A DNA stretch of 64,000 bases, from the NCBI GenBank assembly GCA_017541105.1, contig JAFXZS010000008.1, forward strand, positions 179,743 to 243,742. Direction: 5' to 3'. Position numbers and translations under genes: made by a program. Origin of the DNA: Clostridia bacterium (lineage in GTDB: Bacteria; Bacillota; Clostridia; Christensenellales; Aristaeellaceae). Below the pieces are notes generated by a model. That model saw only the letters and a list, made by a program, of their open reading frames with translations, searched no databases and had not been told where the DNA came from. Position 1 is the first letter of the stretch, and every line of letters starts with the position of its first letter. Below are positions 17,306-25,467 of the stretch, one piece after another.

Positions 17306-18013
17306 TTATTCCGCAATGAAGGTAATGCTGACTGTCGCATTCACGATCAGTTTTGCGGCCTGAACCACCGTGCCGCCGCTGCCTTCCGCTGCTCCATCCA
17401 TCATCTTCGCTGAAAAATTCCCCACGGTATTGTCGTAGCTGTACACACCGCCCTCCGTGATGATCTCCATGCCGGTAATCTTCAGTCCGGCGGCTTCCGC
17501 AAGCACCTCCGCCTTGGCTTTCGCTTCCGCCACGGCCGCTTTCAGGGATTCCGCCTTGGCTGCTTCCGTGTCAGAAGCGGAGAAGGTAATCCCGTTCAGG
17601 GTATTCGCGCCGGCACCGAAAGCCTCATCAATCAGGGCGCCTACGCTCTCCATATCCGTCACCTTGACCGCCAGGGTGGAATTCGCGCTGTATGCCTTTA
17701 CCTGTTCCTGGTCTCCCTCATAATCATAGATAGCATAGATGTTCATATAATCCGTATTGATGCATTCTTCCTTCACGCCCTGTTCCGTCAGCGCTTTCCG
17801 GATCGCCGCGATCGCCTCGTTCACCTTCTGCTGCGCTTTCAGCACATCCTTGTCCCGTGCGCTCACACCCAGAGAAATGACCGCAGTATCCGCACTGACC
17901 TGAGTCTCTCCTGTACCGTTCACCGTAATCTTTGTCTCCGCCGCGGCTCCGGAAACCATCAGCAGTATCGCTGCCATCATCAGGGCCGCCATCTTCATCA
18001 TACCGGTTTTCAT
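17306..18013 (-). CDS. Secreted SIMPL-domain (DUF541) protein
   Basis: 235 residues from ATG 18013, chosen for AAGGAGG 9 bases upstream and an immediate signal peptide (MKMAALMMAAILLMVSGAAA). The rest is one SIMPL domain: ITVNGTGETQVSADTAVISLGV, then a repeated Ala/Lys/Glu-rich helix (AKAESLKAAVAEAKAKAEVLAEAAG) and a C-terminal strand region. The family (E. coli YggE and relatives) is exported, can oligomerise and is linked to oxidative stress, but its biochemical role is unknown. Monocistronic by context. Confidence 0.88.
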   Translation of the reverse strand: MKTGMMKMAALMMAAILLMVSGAAAETKITVNGTGETQVSADTAVISLGVSARDKDVLKAQQKVNEAIAAIRKALTEQGVKEECINTDYMNIYAIYDYEGDQEQVKAYSANSTLAVKVTDMESVGALIDEAFGAGANTLNGITFSASDTEAAKAESLKAAVAEAKAKAEVLAEAAGLKITGMEIITEGGVYSYDNTVGNFSAKMMDGAAEGSGGTVVQAAKLIVNATVSITFIAE

Positions 18014-18287
18014 TGAATCTTTTCCTCCTTTATTTTCGGGCCCTCTCCCGGGCCTCATACTGTCAGACGCTTCCATTCGGATAAAGTTCCCATTTTTTTA
18101 TTTTTTCTCTTTCCTTTTCCATTATCCTTCCCGGATGCCGGATTTTCGGACAACCGATCTCCGGAGGGAAGCGACGAACAGGAAATCTTCCGGAAGCACG
18201 CCGGAAACTCCATAATATCCTTCCCATTTCATTCGGGGACATGTTATAATAAAATATAGTTCCGCGAAAACACGGAGGGACAGATTA

Positions 18288-20630
18288 ATGGCAGACTGGA
18301 TCATGGTCATTGATGATGACACCCCTACCCTGAAGGTTGCAGGGCGGATTCTGAGCAGGGCGGGAATGCGTGTCACTGCTTTCAGTTCCGGTCAGCTGGC
18401 ACTGGAATACATCCGGAAGCATAGTTTTCCGGATATGATTCTGCTGGATCTGAACATGCCGGATATGGACGGCTTTGAAACACTGAAGCTGCTGAAAGCC
18501 GAAATGGCGCCGGGAAAGGAAGTTCCCATCGCGTTTCTGACCGCGGATGAAAGCAGCAACCGGGAGACCCGGGCTCTTGAGGCCGGCGCCATTGACTACA
18601 TCCGGAAGCCCTTCGATCCGGAGGTGCTGATCCAGCGTGTCCGCAAAACCCTGGATATTCGCCACCAGATCGACCGGTTTGCGAAAAACGCGGAAACGGA
18701 TCCCCTTACGGGGCTTCTGAATAAAGCCGCTTCCGAAGCGCTGATGACCCGCCTCTGCGCGCAGGAAAAAGGTCTGCTCTGTATGGTGGATCTGGACGCC
18801 TTCAAATCAATCAACGACATTTTCGGCCACGATATGGGAGACCGGATCCTGATCATGTTTTCCCGGATCATTGAAAAGAATCTTCCCAATCCGAATGACT
18901 GCGGAAGAATCGGCGGGGACGAATTTGTCGCTTTTCTGAGAAACAGAAGCAGGAGTACGGACCTGGCTCATTTTTCGGAAAAGGTCAATGCGGAATATCT
19001 GGCCGGGGTTCACGCCATTCTGGGGGATCGGACGCCTTTTTCGACAGGTGTTTCCATCGGAGCGGTTTCCATCCCGGAACACGGCAGGGATTTCCCGGAT
19101 CTTTTCCATCTTGCGGATCAGGCGCTCTACATCATCAAGCGGAACGGAAAACACGGCGGACGCCTGTACCGCTCTGCAGAACAGATTGATGACAATCAGC
19201 GCAGGGATATGGATCTCGAAACCATTACCGCCATTCTCGAGGAAAGAATTGAAGCGCCGAACGCCATGTGGATGGGCCGGGATGTTTTCGGCAGTATCTA
19301 TAAGTATATGGTCCGCTATATGGACCGGTATCACAGCAGTGCCTTCCGCGTGTTGCTGACACTGAAGGTTCATCCCGGCATCACGGACGCGGACCGTGCG
19401 GAGTGTATCGTCCATTTCCGGCAGACCATCCGGACCTCTCTGCGGAACAGCGATGTGATGATGGAATGCGGGGAAAACCAGCTGTTCCTTCTTCTTCCGG
19501 AAATCCAGAGCCATGATATTGAGCGGGTCATCGGGCGTCTGCTGCATAAATGGAACCATTCGGAGTATCCGGAACGCGCTGAAATCGTTTCTGAATACGG
19601 ACCGGTGCATTCTCCCCGGCCCGAGGATGCCGAAAGATCGCCGGAAGGTCATGAATGGGTCGTCGTGGTGGATGATGATGAAAGCACCCTGCATTATCTG
19701 GAGGGAATCCTGGCCCAGCAGCATCTGAAAGTCACAACGCTCTCCTCCGGTTCCGAACTGCTGAGCCTGACAAAGGAAAACCTGCCGGATCTGATTCTGC
19801 TCGATCTGCTCATGCCGGATCCGGACGGGCTGGAAACGCTTCGCCAGCTGCAGCAGCAGCATCCCGGCATCCTGCTTCCGGTCGTTTTCCTGACAGCCAG
19901 CAGCGATCCGGTATCCGAAGGGCACTGCCTGCAGTACGGTGCCCTGGACCTGATCCACAAACCGATTGTCCCGGAAGTGCTGACGCTTCGCGTCCGGAAT
20001 ATGATCGAACTGGTGCACCTCCGGAAAAGCTTTTCGGAGGCGGTCCTTCGGAAAAACAAAGAAAGCGGCCAGCTGTCGCTGCATCTGGTGCAAACCCTGG
20101 CGGAAGCTGTCGATTCCAGAGATGAATACTCAAGCGGCCATTCCACGCGTGTCGCCGAATACTCCCGGGAAATCGGGCGCCGCATCGGCTATACCTCCCG
20201 GCAGCAGGACGAGCTGTACATCATGGCGCTCCTTCATGATATTGGAAAAATCGGCATCCCGGAAAGAATTATCAACAAGCCCGGGGATCTGTCCGGGGAC
20301 GAATATGCGGAAATCCAATCCCATTCCCGGATCGGGGCCCGGATTCTTCGGAAAATTGAGGAGATCCCGCGGCTGGTCGAAGGTGCCCGCTGGCACCACG
20401 AATGGTATGATGGAAGCGGCTACCCGGACGGCCTGTCCGGAGACAATATTCCGGAATCCGCACGGATTATTGCCGTCGCGGATGCCTTTGATGCCATGTC
20501 CAGTCCGCGAAGCTACCGGGATCGGCTGCCTCGCGAAGACATAAAAAAAGAGATCAAAAAGGGCAAAGGCACCCAATTTGATCCCAGATTCGCGGATATC
20601 ATGCTGGCTATGATGGATGAGGAAGCCTGA
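18288..20630 (+). CDS. REC-GGDEF-(degenerate GGDEF)-REC-HD-GYP c-di-GMP protein
   Basis: 780 residues. Receiver 1 (1-120; IDDD, LLDLNMPDMDG phospho-Asp, K in YIRKPF), GGDEF (about 130-295; GRIGGDEFVAF, DLDAFKSINDIFGHDMGD), a GGDEF-like domain with ruined signature (about 320-450; ECGENQLFLLLPE), receiver 2 (about 465-585; VDDDESTLHYLEG, LLDLLMPDPDG, HKP) and HD-GYP phosphodiesterase (about 610-775; LLHDIGKIGIPE, HHEWYDGSGYPDGL, AVADAFDAM). It could both make and destroy c-di-GMP, switched by two phosphorylation inputs. No histidine kinase is nearby. GGAGGG precedes the ATG, and TATAAT at 18245-18250 is a likely -10. Confidence 0.93.
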   Translation: MADWIMVIDDDTPTLKVAGRILSRAGMRVTAFSSGQLALEYIRKHSFPDMILLDLNMPDMDGFETLKLLKAEMAPGKEVPIAFLTADESSNRETRALEAGAIDYIRKPFDPEVLIQRVRKTLDIRHQIDRFAKNAETDPLTGLLNKAASEALMTRLCAQEKGLLCMVDLDAFKSINDIFGHDMGDRILIMFSRIIEKNLPNPNDCGRIGGDEFVAFLRNRSRSTDLAHFSEKVNAEYLAGVHAILGDRTPFSTGVSIGAVSIPEHGRDFPDLFHLADQALYIIKRNGKHGGRLYRSAEQIDDNQRRDMDLETITAILEERIEAPNAMWMGRDVFGSIYKYMVRYMDRYHSSAFRVLLTLKVHPGITDADRAECIVHFRQTIRTSLRNSDVMMECGENQLFLLLPEIQSHDIERVIGRLLHKWNHSEYPERAEIVSEYGPVHSPRPEDAERSPEGHEWVVVVDDDESTLHYLEGILAQQHLKVTTLSSGSELLSLTKENLPDLILLDLLMPDPDGLETLRQLQQQHPGILLPVVFLTASSDPVSEGHCLQYGALDLIHKPIVPEVLTLRVRNMIELVHLRKSFSEAVLRKNKESGQLSLHLVQTLAEAVDSRDEYSSGHSTRVAEYSREIGRRIGYTSRQQDELYIMALLHDIGKIGIPERIINKPGDLSGDEYAEIQSHSRIGARILRKIEEIPRLVEGARWHHEWYDGSGYPDGLSGDNIPESARIIAVADAFDAMSSPRSYRDRLPREDIKKEIKKGKGTQFDPRFADIMLAMMDEEA

Positions 20631-20648
20631 TCCTGCGGCAGTCCGTTC

Positions 20649-21350
20649 TCAGTCCAGGCCGTCCTGCGTTTTGCTGATGAGGGTATATGTTTCCCCTTCC
20701 GTGCACAGGGCCGTCAGCCGGCCGCCCTTACCGCATCCGGTATCGATGCACAGCACGCCGGTTGCCGGCAGGCGGTAAACCTTCCCGTCCTCCGGTTCCT
20801 CGGTGGTTTCACCGTCACCGGCAAACCAGGTCGCCTTATCCAGGGCGATATGGCCTGTGATCGTCAGCTTTCCGGAAAACAGGTTTTCCGTCACGCTATG
20901 ATGGTCATGCACCAGGGTTGTCAGATCATTTACCTCCGGCGGATCTACCCGAATCCCCGCGTGCACGCATTGAAAACGCTCTTCTTTCCAGAAATACCTC
21001 ACATGCTTCCGCAGCCAGGGAATCATATCCTCCATCTTCTCGCCCGCACTGCGAAAGGAACGCACCGTTGCCGCGCGGCCGACCCGTTCCCACATGATGC
21101 GCTGCATCCATGTCAGCTTCTCCTGAAGCAGGTAATCTTCATGGTTTCCCCGAAGCAGAATAAACCGTTCCCCGAAGTCGGCTGCCAGCTGCTGCACCGT
21201 CTGAAAAACATCCCTGGATTCCGGGCCCCTGTCAAACAGATCTCCCAGCAGCACCAGCCGGTCCCGGCCTGCATCGGCGCCCGCTTTCTCCAGCAAAGCC
21301 CGCAGTGCGCCGTTACAGCCATGAATATCCCCGATAATGATCGTTCTCAC
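20649..21350 (-). CDS. PPP-family metallophosphatase
   Basis: 233 residues with all PPP metal motifs: GDIHGC, GDLFDRGP, LRGNHEDY, then His ligands in CVHAG and ITGHIA. The size and layout match bacterial PrpA/PrpE-type protein phosphatases or diadenosine tetraphosphatases; sequence alone does not decide between them. It lies 41 bases after the nucleotidyltransferase stop on the same strand and is probably the last gene of the long peptide/sugar operon. It could reverse phosphorylation made by the HPr-kinase-like protein of that operon, but this is speculation. Confidence 0.88.
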   Translation of the reverse strand: MRTIIIGDIHGCNGALRALLEKAGADAGRDRLVLLGDLFDRGPESRDVFQTVQQLAADFGERFILLRGNHEDYLLQEKLTWMQRIMWERVGRAATVRSFRSAGEKMEDMIPWLRKHVRYFWKEERFQCVHAGIRVDPPEVNDLTTLVHDHHSVTENLFSGKLTITGHIALDKATWFAGDGETTEEPEDGKVYRLPATGVLCIDTGCGKGGRLTALCTEGETYTLISKTQDGLD

Positions 21351-21391
21351 TGGCTTCCGGTATCCTTTTTATCTTTCTTCTGCCTCACCGG

Positions 21392-22114
21392 TCATCTGTC
21401 CGGACCGGCATAACTGTCCCTGACTCTTTCATAGCTTTCCAGATTGCCGATGTCATACCGTTTCCCCGGCATCACCATGGAATGCATGGGGCTCCTCCGG
21501 CACATCCAGGCAACCAGGCTGCCCGGCGCATCCGTGCCGCATCCGTCCGCAATCGCATTGCGGATTTGTTTTACATCCGAAGCAATGTAGTAATAGAACG
21601 GCGGTGTGCACCAGTGAGAACGGGGAGCCGCGGGTTTTTCCTCAAAACCTGTCAGCCGGTCGCCTTCCACCTCGGCCACACCGGCCCGGCGGAGTTTAAC
21701 GTCATCATCCTCCCAGTAGCGCATCGTACAGCTGGTTTTCTTCTCCCGGGCATAGTCAATGAAGGAACAGAGGCTGAAATCCAGGACATTGTCCCCGGCA
21801 ATCACCAGAAGATCATCGTCCAGTCCAAGCCGGTCGATCGCGAACTGAATATCACACACCGCGCCGAGACGTGTTTCATTTGTACTGGTTCCGTCGTCAA
21901 CGACCGTGATGTTTCGGCCTTCTGCCCATTTTGTAAAATGATCGGCAAACTTATGATTGCTGATCACCGCAAACGCTTCCGCCCGGTCTCCGATATCGTC
22001 CACCATCCAGTCCAGGATGGTTTTTTTGCCGACCCGCAGCAGCGGTTTCGGAAAATTCTCCGTCAGCGGATACATTCGTGTCGCATATCCGGCCGCCAGA
22101 ATGACACACTTCAT
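21392..22114 (-). CDS. Sugar-1-phosphate nucleotidyltransferase
   Basis: 240 residues from ATG 22114, which overlaps the upstream stop as ATGA. The N-terminal signature AAGYATRMYPLTENFPKPLL is the nucleotide-binding loop of NTP transferases, and GDNVLDFS holds the metal-binding Asp. These enzymes join a sugar 1-phosphate to NTP. Translational coupling to a galacturonokinase-like gene suggests it makes UDP-galacturonate or a related UDP-uronic acid from the kinase product. Substrate assignment is inference from the neighbours. Confidence 0.88.
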   Translation of the reverse strand: MKCVILAAGYATRMYPLTENFPKPLLRVGKKTILDWMVDDIGDRAEAFAVISNHKFADHFTKWAEGRNITVVDDGTSTNETRLGAVCDIQFAIDRLGLDDDLLVIAGDNVLDFSLCSFIDYAREKKTSCTMRYWEDDDVKLRRAGVAEVEGDRLTGFEEKPAAPRSHWCTPPFYYYIASDVKQIRNAIADGCGTDAPGSLVAWMCRRSPMHSMVMPGKRYDIGNLESYERVRDSYAGPDR

Positions 22115-23292
22115 AGAGTGACCCCCAGTCCGTCCGCGCTCCGGCAAATGTGAAAGGAGTATCTCCCTTTCATTTCCGGGAATGCGTCGAGATATTTCTT
22201 TTCCACGGTTTCCGCCACGGTCTCTGCCCGGTCAGGGTCAATCAGCGCCATGCAGCATCCCTTGAATCCCGCGCCGGAAAAACGCCCGCCGTAAATTCCG
22301 TCTGTTTCCCGCATAATCTCATAGAGTTTGATTTGCTCCGGCGCGCCGGATTCCCAGTTATGAATACTGCTCCATCCGGATTCAAAGCTCAGCCGGCCGT
22401 ATGCTTCCAAGTCGCCTCTTCGCCAGGCTTCCGCGCCGGCCTCAACCCGCTGATACTCCGTATACCAGTGTTCACAGCGCAGCTGCCATTGTTTCGGAAG
22501 CCGGTCCTTATATGCCTGATAGACGCTGAAAGATACATCCCTGGCATTCGCCTCGCTGAACTTGCCGTACTCCGCTCCGCTGAATGCCTGAAGCGCATAG
22601 ACACCCGCCCGCAGTTCATCCACGCGCATATTGTATTTGCTTCCGGCCAGGGAATGCTCAAGCCCGGAAAAGAAAATGGCGATCTGATATGCCTTCATGT
22701 CCGGATGTGTCGGAATCAGTTCATAACGGTTATCCCTGCAGTCCAGATACAGCAGATGGTCTTTCCGGCTCAGCACCTCACAGCTCTGGTCCAGTGTTCC
22801 GACATTCACACCGACATAATTCTTTTCCGCGTCAAAGGCGATGGCAATCAGTTCTGACATTGTCAGACGGATTCCGTTGATCTTTGCCAGGGCATCCAGA
22901 AACGCCAGAATCACCGCCGCGGACGAGGACAGTCCGCCGATGGGCAGGCTGCCTTCGATCACCCCGCACATTCCCATTGTCAGCGCATGCTCCTTGGCAA
23001 GCGCCCATGTCGCGCCGCGCAGATAATCCGCCCAGTCACCGGTTCTTGGGGGAATCTCCCGGATATGCCACTGGGCTCTCTTGGGGAACTGGAGGCTGGT
23101 CATCTCAATCACGCCGTTTTTTTTGCAGCTGAAGGCAATATGGATTCCCTTGTCAATGGCCAGTCCGGTGATTTTTCCCAGGTTGTGATCGCTGTGTGCG
23201 CCGATGGGACAGATCCGATACGGAGAAAAAGCCAGGCCTTCCGCGTCCCGGCTGTAAATCTCATAAAATTTTTTCTCGCAATGCATCGCCAT
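22111..23292 (-). CDS. GHMP kinase, galacturonokinase-like
   Basis: 393 residues of the galactokinase/GHMP family. Motif 1 reads PYRICPIGAHSDHNLG instead of the GEHTDYNGG-like sequence of galactokinases; from memory this is close to plant galacturonokinase (PYRICPLGAH.DH). Motif 2 is GGLSSSAAV (ATP loop) and motif 3 GGRFSGAGFKGC. It would phosphorylate C1 of galacturonate or another hexose. It lies 9 bases after the UDP-glucuronate 4-epimerase stop and overlaps the nucleotidyltransferase start by 4 bases, so the trio looks like a salvage-plus-interconversion set for UDP-galacturonate. Confidence 0.85.
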   Translation of the reverse strand: MAMHCEKKFYEIYSRDAEGLAFSPYRICPIGAHSDHNLGKITGLAIDKGIHIAFSCKKNGVIEMTSLQFPKRAQWHIREIPPRTGDWADYLRGATWALAKEHALTMGMCGVIEGSLPIGGLSSSAAVILAFLDALAKINGIRLTMSELIAIAFDAEKNYVGVNVGTLDQSCEVLSRKDHLLYLDCRDNRYELIPTHPDMKAYQIAIFFSGLEHSLAGSKYNMRVDELRAGVYALQAFSGAEYGKFSEANARDVSFSVYQAYKDRLPKQWQLRCEHWYTEYQRVEAGAEAWRRGDLEAYGRLSFESGWSSIHNWESGAPEQIKLYEIMRETDGIYGGRFSGAGFKGCCMALIDPDRAETVAETVEKKYLDAFPEMKGRYSFHICRSADGLGVTL

Positions 23293-23301
23293 GTGCAGCC
23301 C

Positions 23302-24372
23302 TCATTTTCTGTAGTATGCGGCATACCATTCCGCAAAGGCACGCAGGCCTTCCCGGATTCCGATCTTCGGGGTAAACCCGTAATCCCTTTCCAGCGCTTC
23401 GGAATCCGCGTATGTCACCGGAACATCTCCCGGCTGCATTCCCACAAGTTCACGATGGCCCTCAAAATCGTAATTTTCCGGCAGGACTCCGGCCCGGACC
23501 AGCTCCTCCTGCAGCACCGCAATATATTCCAGCAGGTTTTCCGGCGTTCCTCCGCCGATGTTATACACCGCATACGGCGGGATCGGAAGGCCGTCCGCCC
23601 CGGCAGCTTTTTCCGGCGCGCCTGCCATGACCCGGAAAATGCCCTCTACGATATCGTCGATATATGTGAAGTCCCGTTTCATCCTGCCGTAGTTGAAAAT
23701 CCGGATGTTTTTCCCGGCTGCCAGGCGCTCGGTCGCAGAATAATAAAACATATCCGGCCGCCCGGCAGGACCGTATACCGTAAAGAAACGCAGGCCCGTG
23801 GAGGGAATGTTATAGAGCTTGGAATAGCTGTGCGCCAGCAGCTCGTTGGATTTCTTGGTGGCCGCGTACAGGGAGACCGGATGGTCCACCGGATCCTCCG
23901 TGGAAAACGGTACCTTTTTGTTTCCGCCGTAGACGGAGGAAGAGCTTGCATACACCAAGTGCTCCACCGGATGATGCCGGCAGGCTTCCAGAATGTTGTA
24001 AAAGCCGATGAGATTGCTCTCGATATACACATCCGGATGATCGATGGAATAGCGCACTCCCGCCTGTGCCGCCAGGTTGACCGCCACATCAAAATGATAC
24101 TGATCAAAAAGCCCGTTCACCAGTTCCCGGTCTGCGATGTTTCCTTTCACAAACACATGCGCAGCCGGGCTGCTTTTCGCGGCTTCCTCAATCTGTGCCA
24201 GCCGGTATTCTTTGAGTCCCGGGTCATAATAATCATTCAGGTTGTCCAGGCTGACCACCGTGCCGGCAGAAAGCTCCCTCAGCAGCCGCAGGACCAGGTT
24301 TGCCCCGATAAACCCGGGAGAGCCGGTTACCAGAATGGTTTTTCCGTTCAGTTCAACGGCGGTTTTCTTCAT
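23302..24372 (-). CDS. UDP-glucuronate 4-epimerase-like SDR enzyme
   Basis: 356 residues, extended short-chain dehydrogenase fold. NAD site VTGSPGFIGANLV; the NLNDYYDPGLKEYRL stretch typical of UDP-glucuronate 4-epimerases; catalytic SSSVYG Ser and YAATK Tyr/Lys. It would convert UDP-glucuronate to UDP-galacturonate. The likely supplier of UDP-glucuronate is the dehydrogenase at 29395-30861. The ATG is 3 bases past the stop of the kinase-like/PqqD fusion, placing sugar metabolism in the same transcript as the peptide-modifying genes. Confidence 0.9.
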   Translation of the reverse strand: MKKTAVELNGKTILVTGSPGFIGANLVLRLLRELSAGTVVSLDNLNDYYDPGLKEYRLAQIEEAAKSSPAAHVFVKGNIADRELVNGLFDQYHFDVAVNLAAQAGVRYSIDHPDVYIESNLIGFYNILEACRHHPVEHLVYASSSSVYGGNKKVPFSTEDPVDHPVSLYAATKKSNELLAHSYSKLYNIPSTGLRFFTVYGPAGRPDMFYYSATERLAAGKNIRIFNYGRMKRDFTYIDDIVEGIFRVMAGAPEKAAGADGLPIPPYAVYNIGGGTPENLLEYIAVLQEELVRAGVLPENYDFEGHRELVGMQPGDVPVTYADSEALERDYGFTPKIGIREGLRAFAEWYAAYYRK

Positions 24373-24375
24373 CGG

Positions 24376-24645
24376 TCATTCTTCCTCAATCACGCCGTAA
24401 CCCTTCAGTTTCTCAAGCAGCGCGTCCAGATCCGCCGCCGCCACGGCCTTCTCCACTTCGAACTCGTCCAGGATCGCCTTCAGCAGATCGTCCCTGGACA
24501 CGGGGTTCTGCAGCTTTTCCCATACCAGCGCAGAAACCTCGTTCAGCAGCACCGTGCCGTTAAACTTGCCGATATTATCTCCTGTCGGCATCAGGATGTA
24601 TTCATCCACTACGTTTCTGAGAACAAATCCGGCCTTTGCTTTCAT
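24376..24645 (-). other. Internal translation start for a stand-alone PqqD-like domain
   Basis: ATG 24645 with AAGGAGG at 24654-24660 sits in frame at the domain junction. It would give an 89-residue PqqD-like protein. The site reads as KEE in the fusion, as if an old stop between two genes had been lost. Confidence 0.5.
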
Positions 24646-25467
24646 GTCTGTTTCCTCCTTAAGATGTTTATGTTGTTGAAGGGCGTCATACAGCGCCTGG
24701 GCATCCCTGTCAGAAGGCCCGCTGAACGCACGGACCAGGTTGCCCCCGGCAGCCAGGCGGGCAATGTTTGCCATCTGGATCGCCGCGGTCTCCGTATCCC
24801 ACATCGGCATAAAGCTTTGCCGCATCAGCAGCTTTCGGCGCTGTCCGAAAGTCATTGCCCGGACATAGCATGACTCCGACCGGCGTACCTCGCAGATTGC
24901 CTTCAGCGGATAATGCACATTCCGGAAGCACTTTTCCTTGCCGTCCCACGGCACCCCGTACAGTTCCAGATTTCGCACATCGATCAGCGGCCGGTCCCCG
25001 TTAACCAGTTGCGCTCCCAGCGCTTTCCCCCAGGCGAAGGCCCGGGTGGATTTCCCGATCCCGGAAGGCCCGGAAAAGAGAAAGGCCTCCCCCTCCACTT
25101 CAACCGCTGCGGAATGCAGGGAAATATATCCCCAACGGGCAAACCAGCATTCCAGAGCGATGCGGATCAGCCACTCCGCCTCGCCGAAAAGCTCATTCCC
25201 TGCCGCTCCGTAGAACCGCAGATGCTTGTAATCCGCACTGACATACAGCCCCTGCTCGTCCGTTCTCCTCGTGGTGAAAAACCAGCCATCCGAAAGCTTG
25301 CGATGCGTAATACTGCCGGAAATCTGCTTCCCGCCGTCCGGGGGAATTTCATCGGTTTTCTCAAGCGTTACATCAGCCCCCGCCGGTTCACAGGCAAAAG
25401 CGGCAAAAGAACACAGGATAAAACTGGATTTCAATGTCAGTTCCGCGATTCTGTAATAATTGTACAT
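24376..25467 (-). CDS. HPr-kinase-like protein fused to a PqqD-type peptide-binding domain
   Basis: 363 residues. The N-terminal 270 resemble the HprK-like ATPases seen in peptide clusters: P-loop FSGPSGIGKSTRAF, then NGDRPLIDV and a WDGKEKC segment. Residues 275-363 are a PqqD-like domain (FVLRNVVDEYILMPTG, LNEVSALVWEKL, VSRDDLLKAILDEF), the RRE fold that grips leader peptides. Inside the coding frame a canonical AAGGAGG (24654-24660) lies 8 bases before ATG 24645, so the PqqD part may also be made alone. The start at 25467 follows CAGGAGG and overlaps the ABC transporter by 31 bases. Phosphorylation of a peptide residue is suggested by lasso-peptide relatives, not shown here. Confidence 0.85.
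   Translation of the reverse strand: MYNYYRIAELTLKSSFILCSFAAFACEPAGADVTLEKTDEIPPDGGKQISGSITHRKLSDGWFFTTRRTDEQGLYVSADYKHLRFYGAAGNELFGEAEWLIRIALECWFARWGYISLHSAAVEVEGEAFLFSGPSGIGKSTRAFAWGKALGAQLVNGDRPLIDVRNLELYGVPWDGKEKCFRNVHYPLKAICEVRRSESCYVRAMTFGQRRKLLMRQSFMPMWDTETAAIQMANIARLAAGGNLVRAFSGPSDRDAQALYDALQQHKHLKEETDMKAKAGFVLRNVVDEYILMPTGDNIGKFNGTVLLNEVSALVWEKLQNPVSRDDLLKAILDEFEVEKAVAAADLDALLEKLKGYGVIEEE

Noticed and set aside
18807-20093. Minus-strand open frame of 428 codons
   Set aside because: Antisense to the REC-GGDEF-REC-HD-GYP gene.
22987-24873. Plus-strand open frame of 628 codons
   Set aside because: Runs antisense across three well-supported genes (kinase, epimerase, PqqD fusion) and has no recognisable domain.
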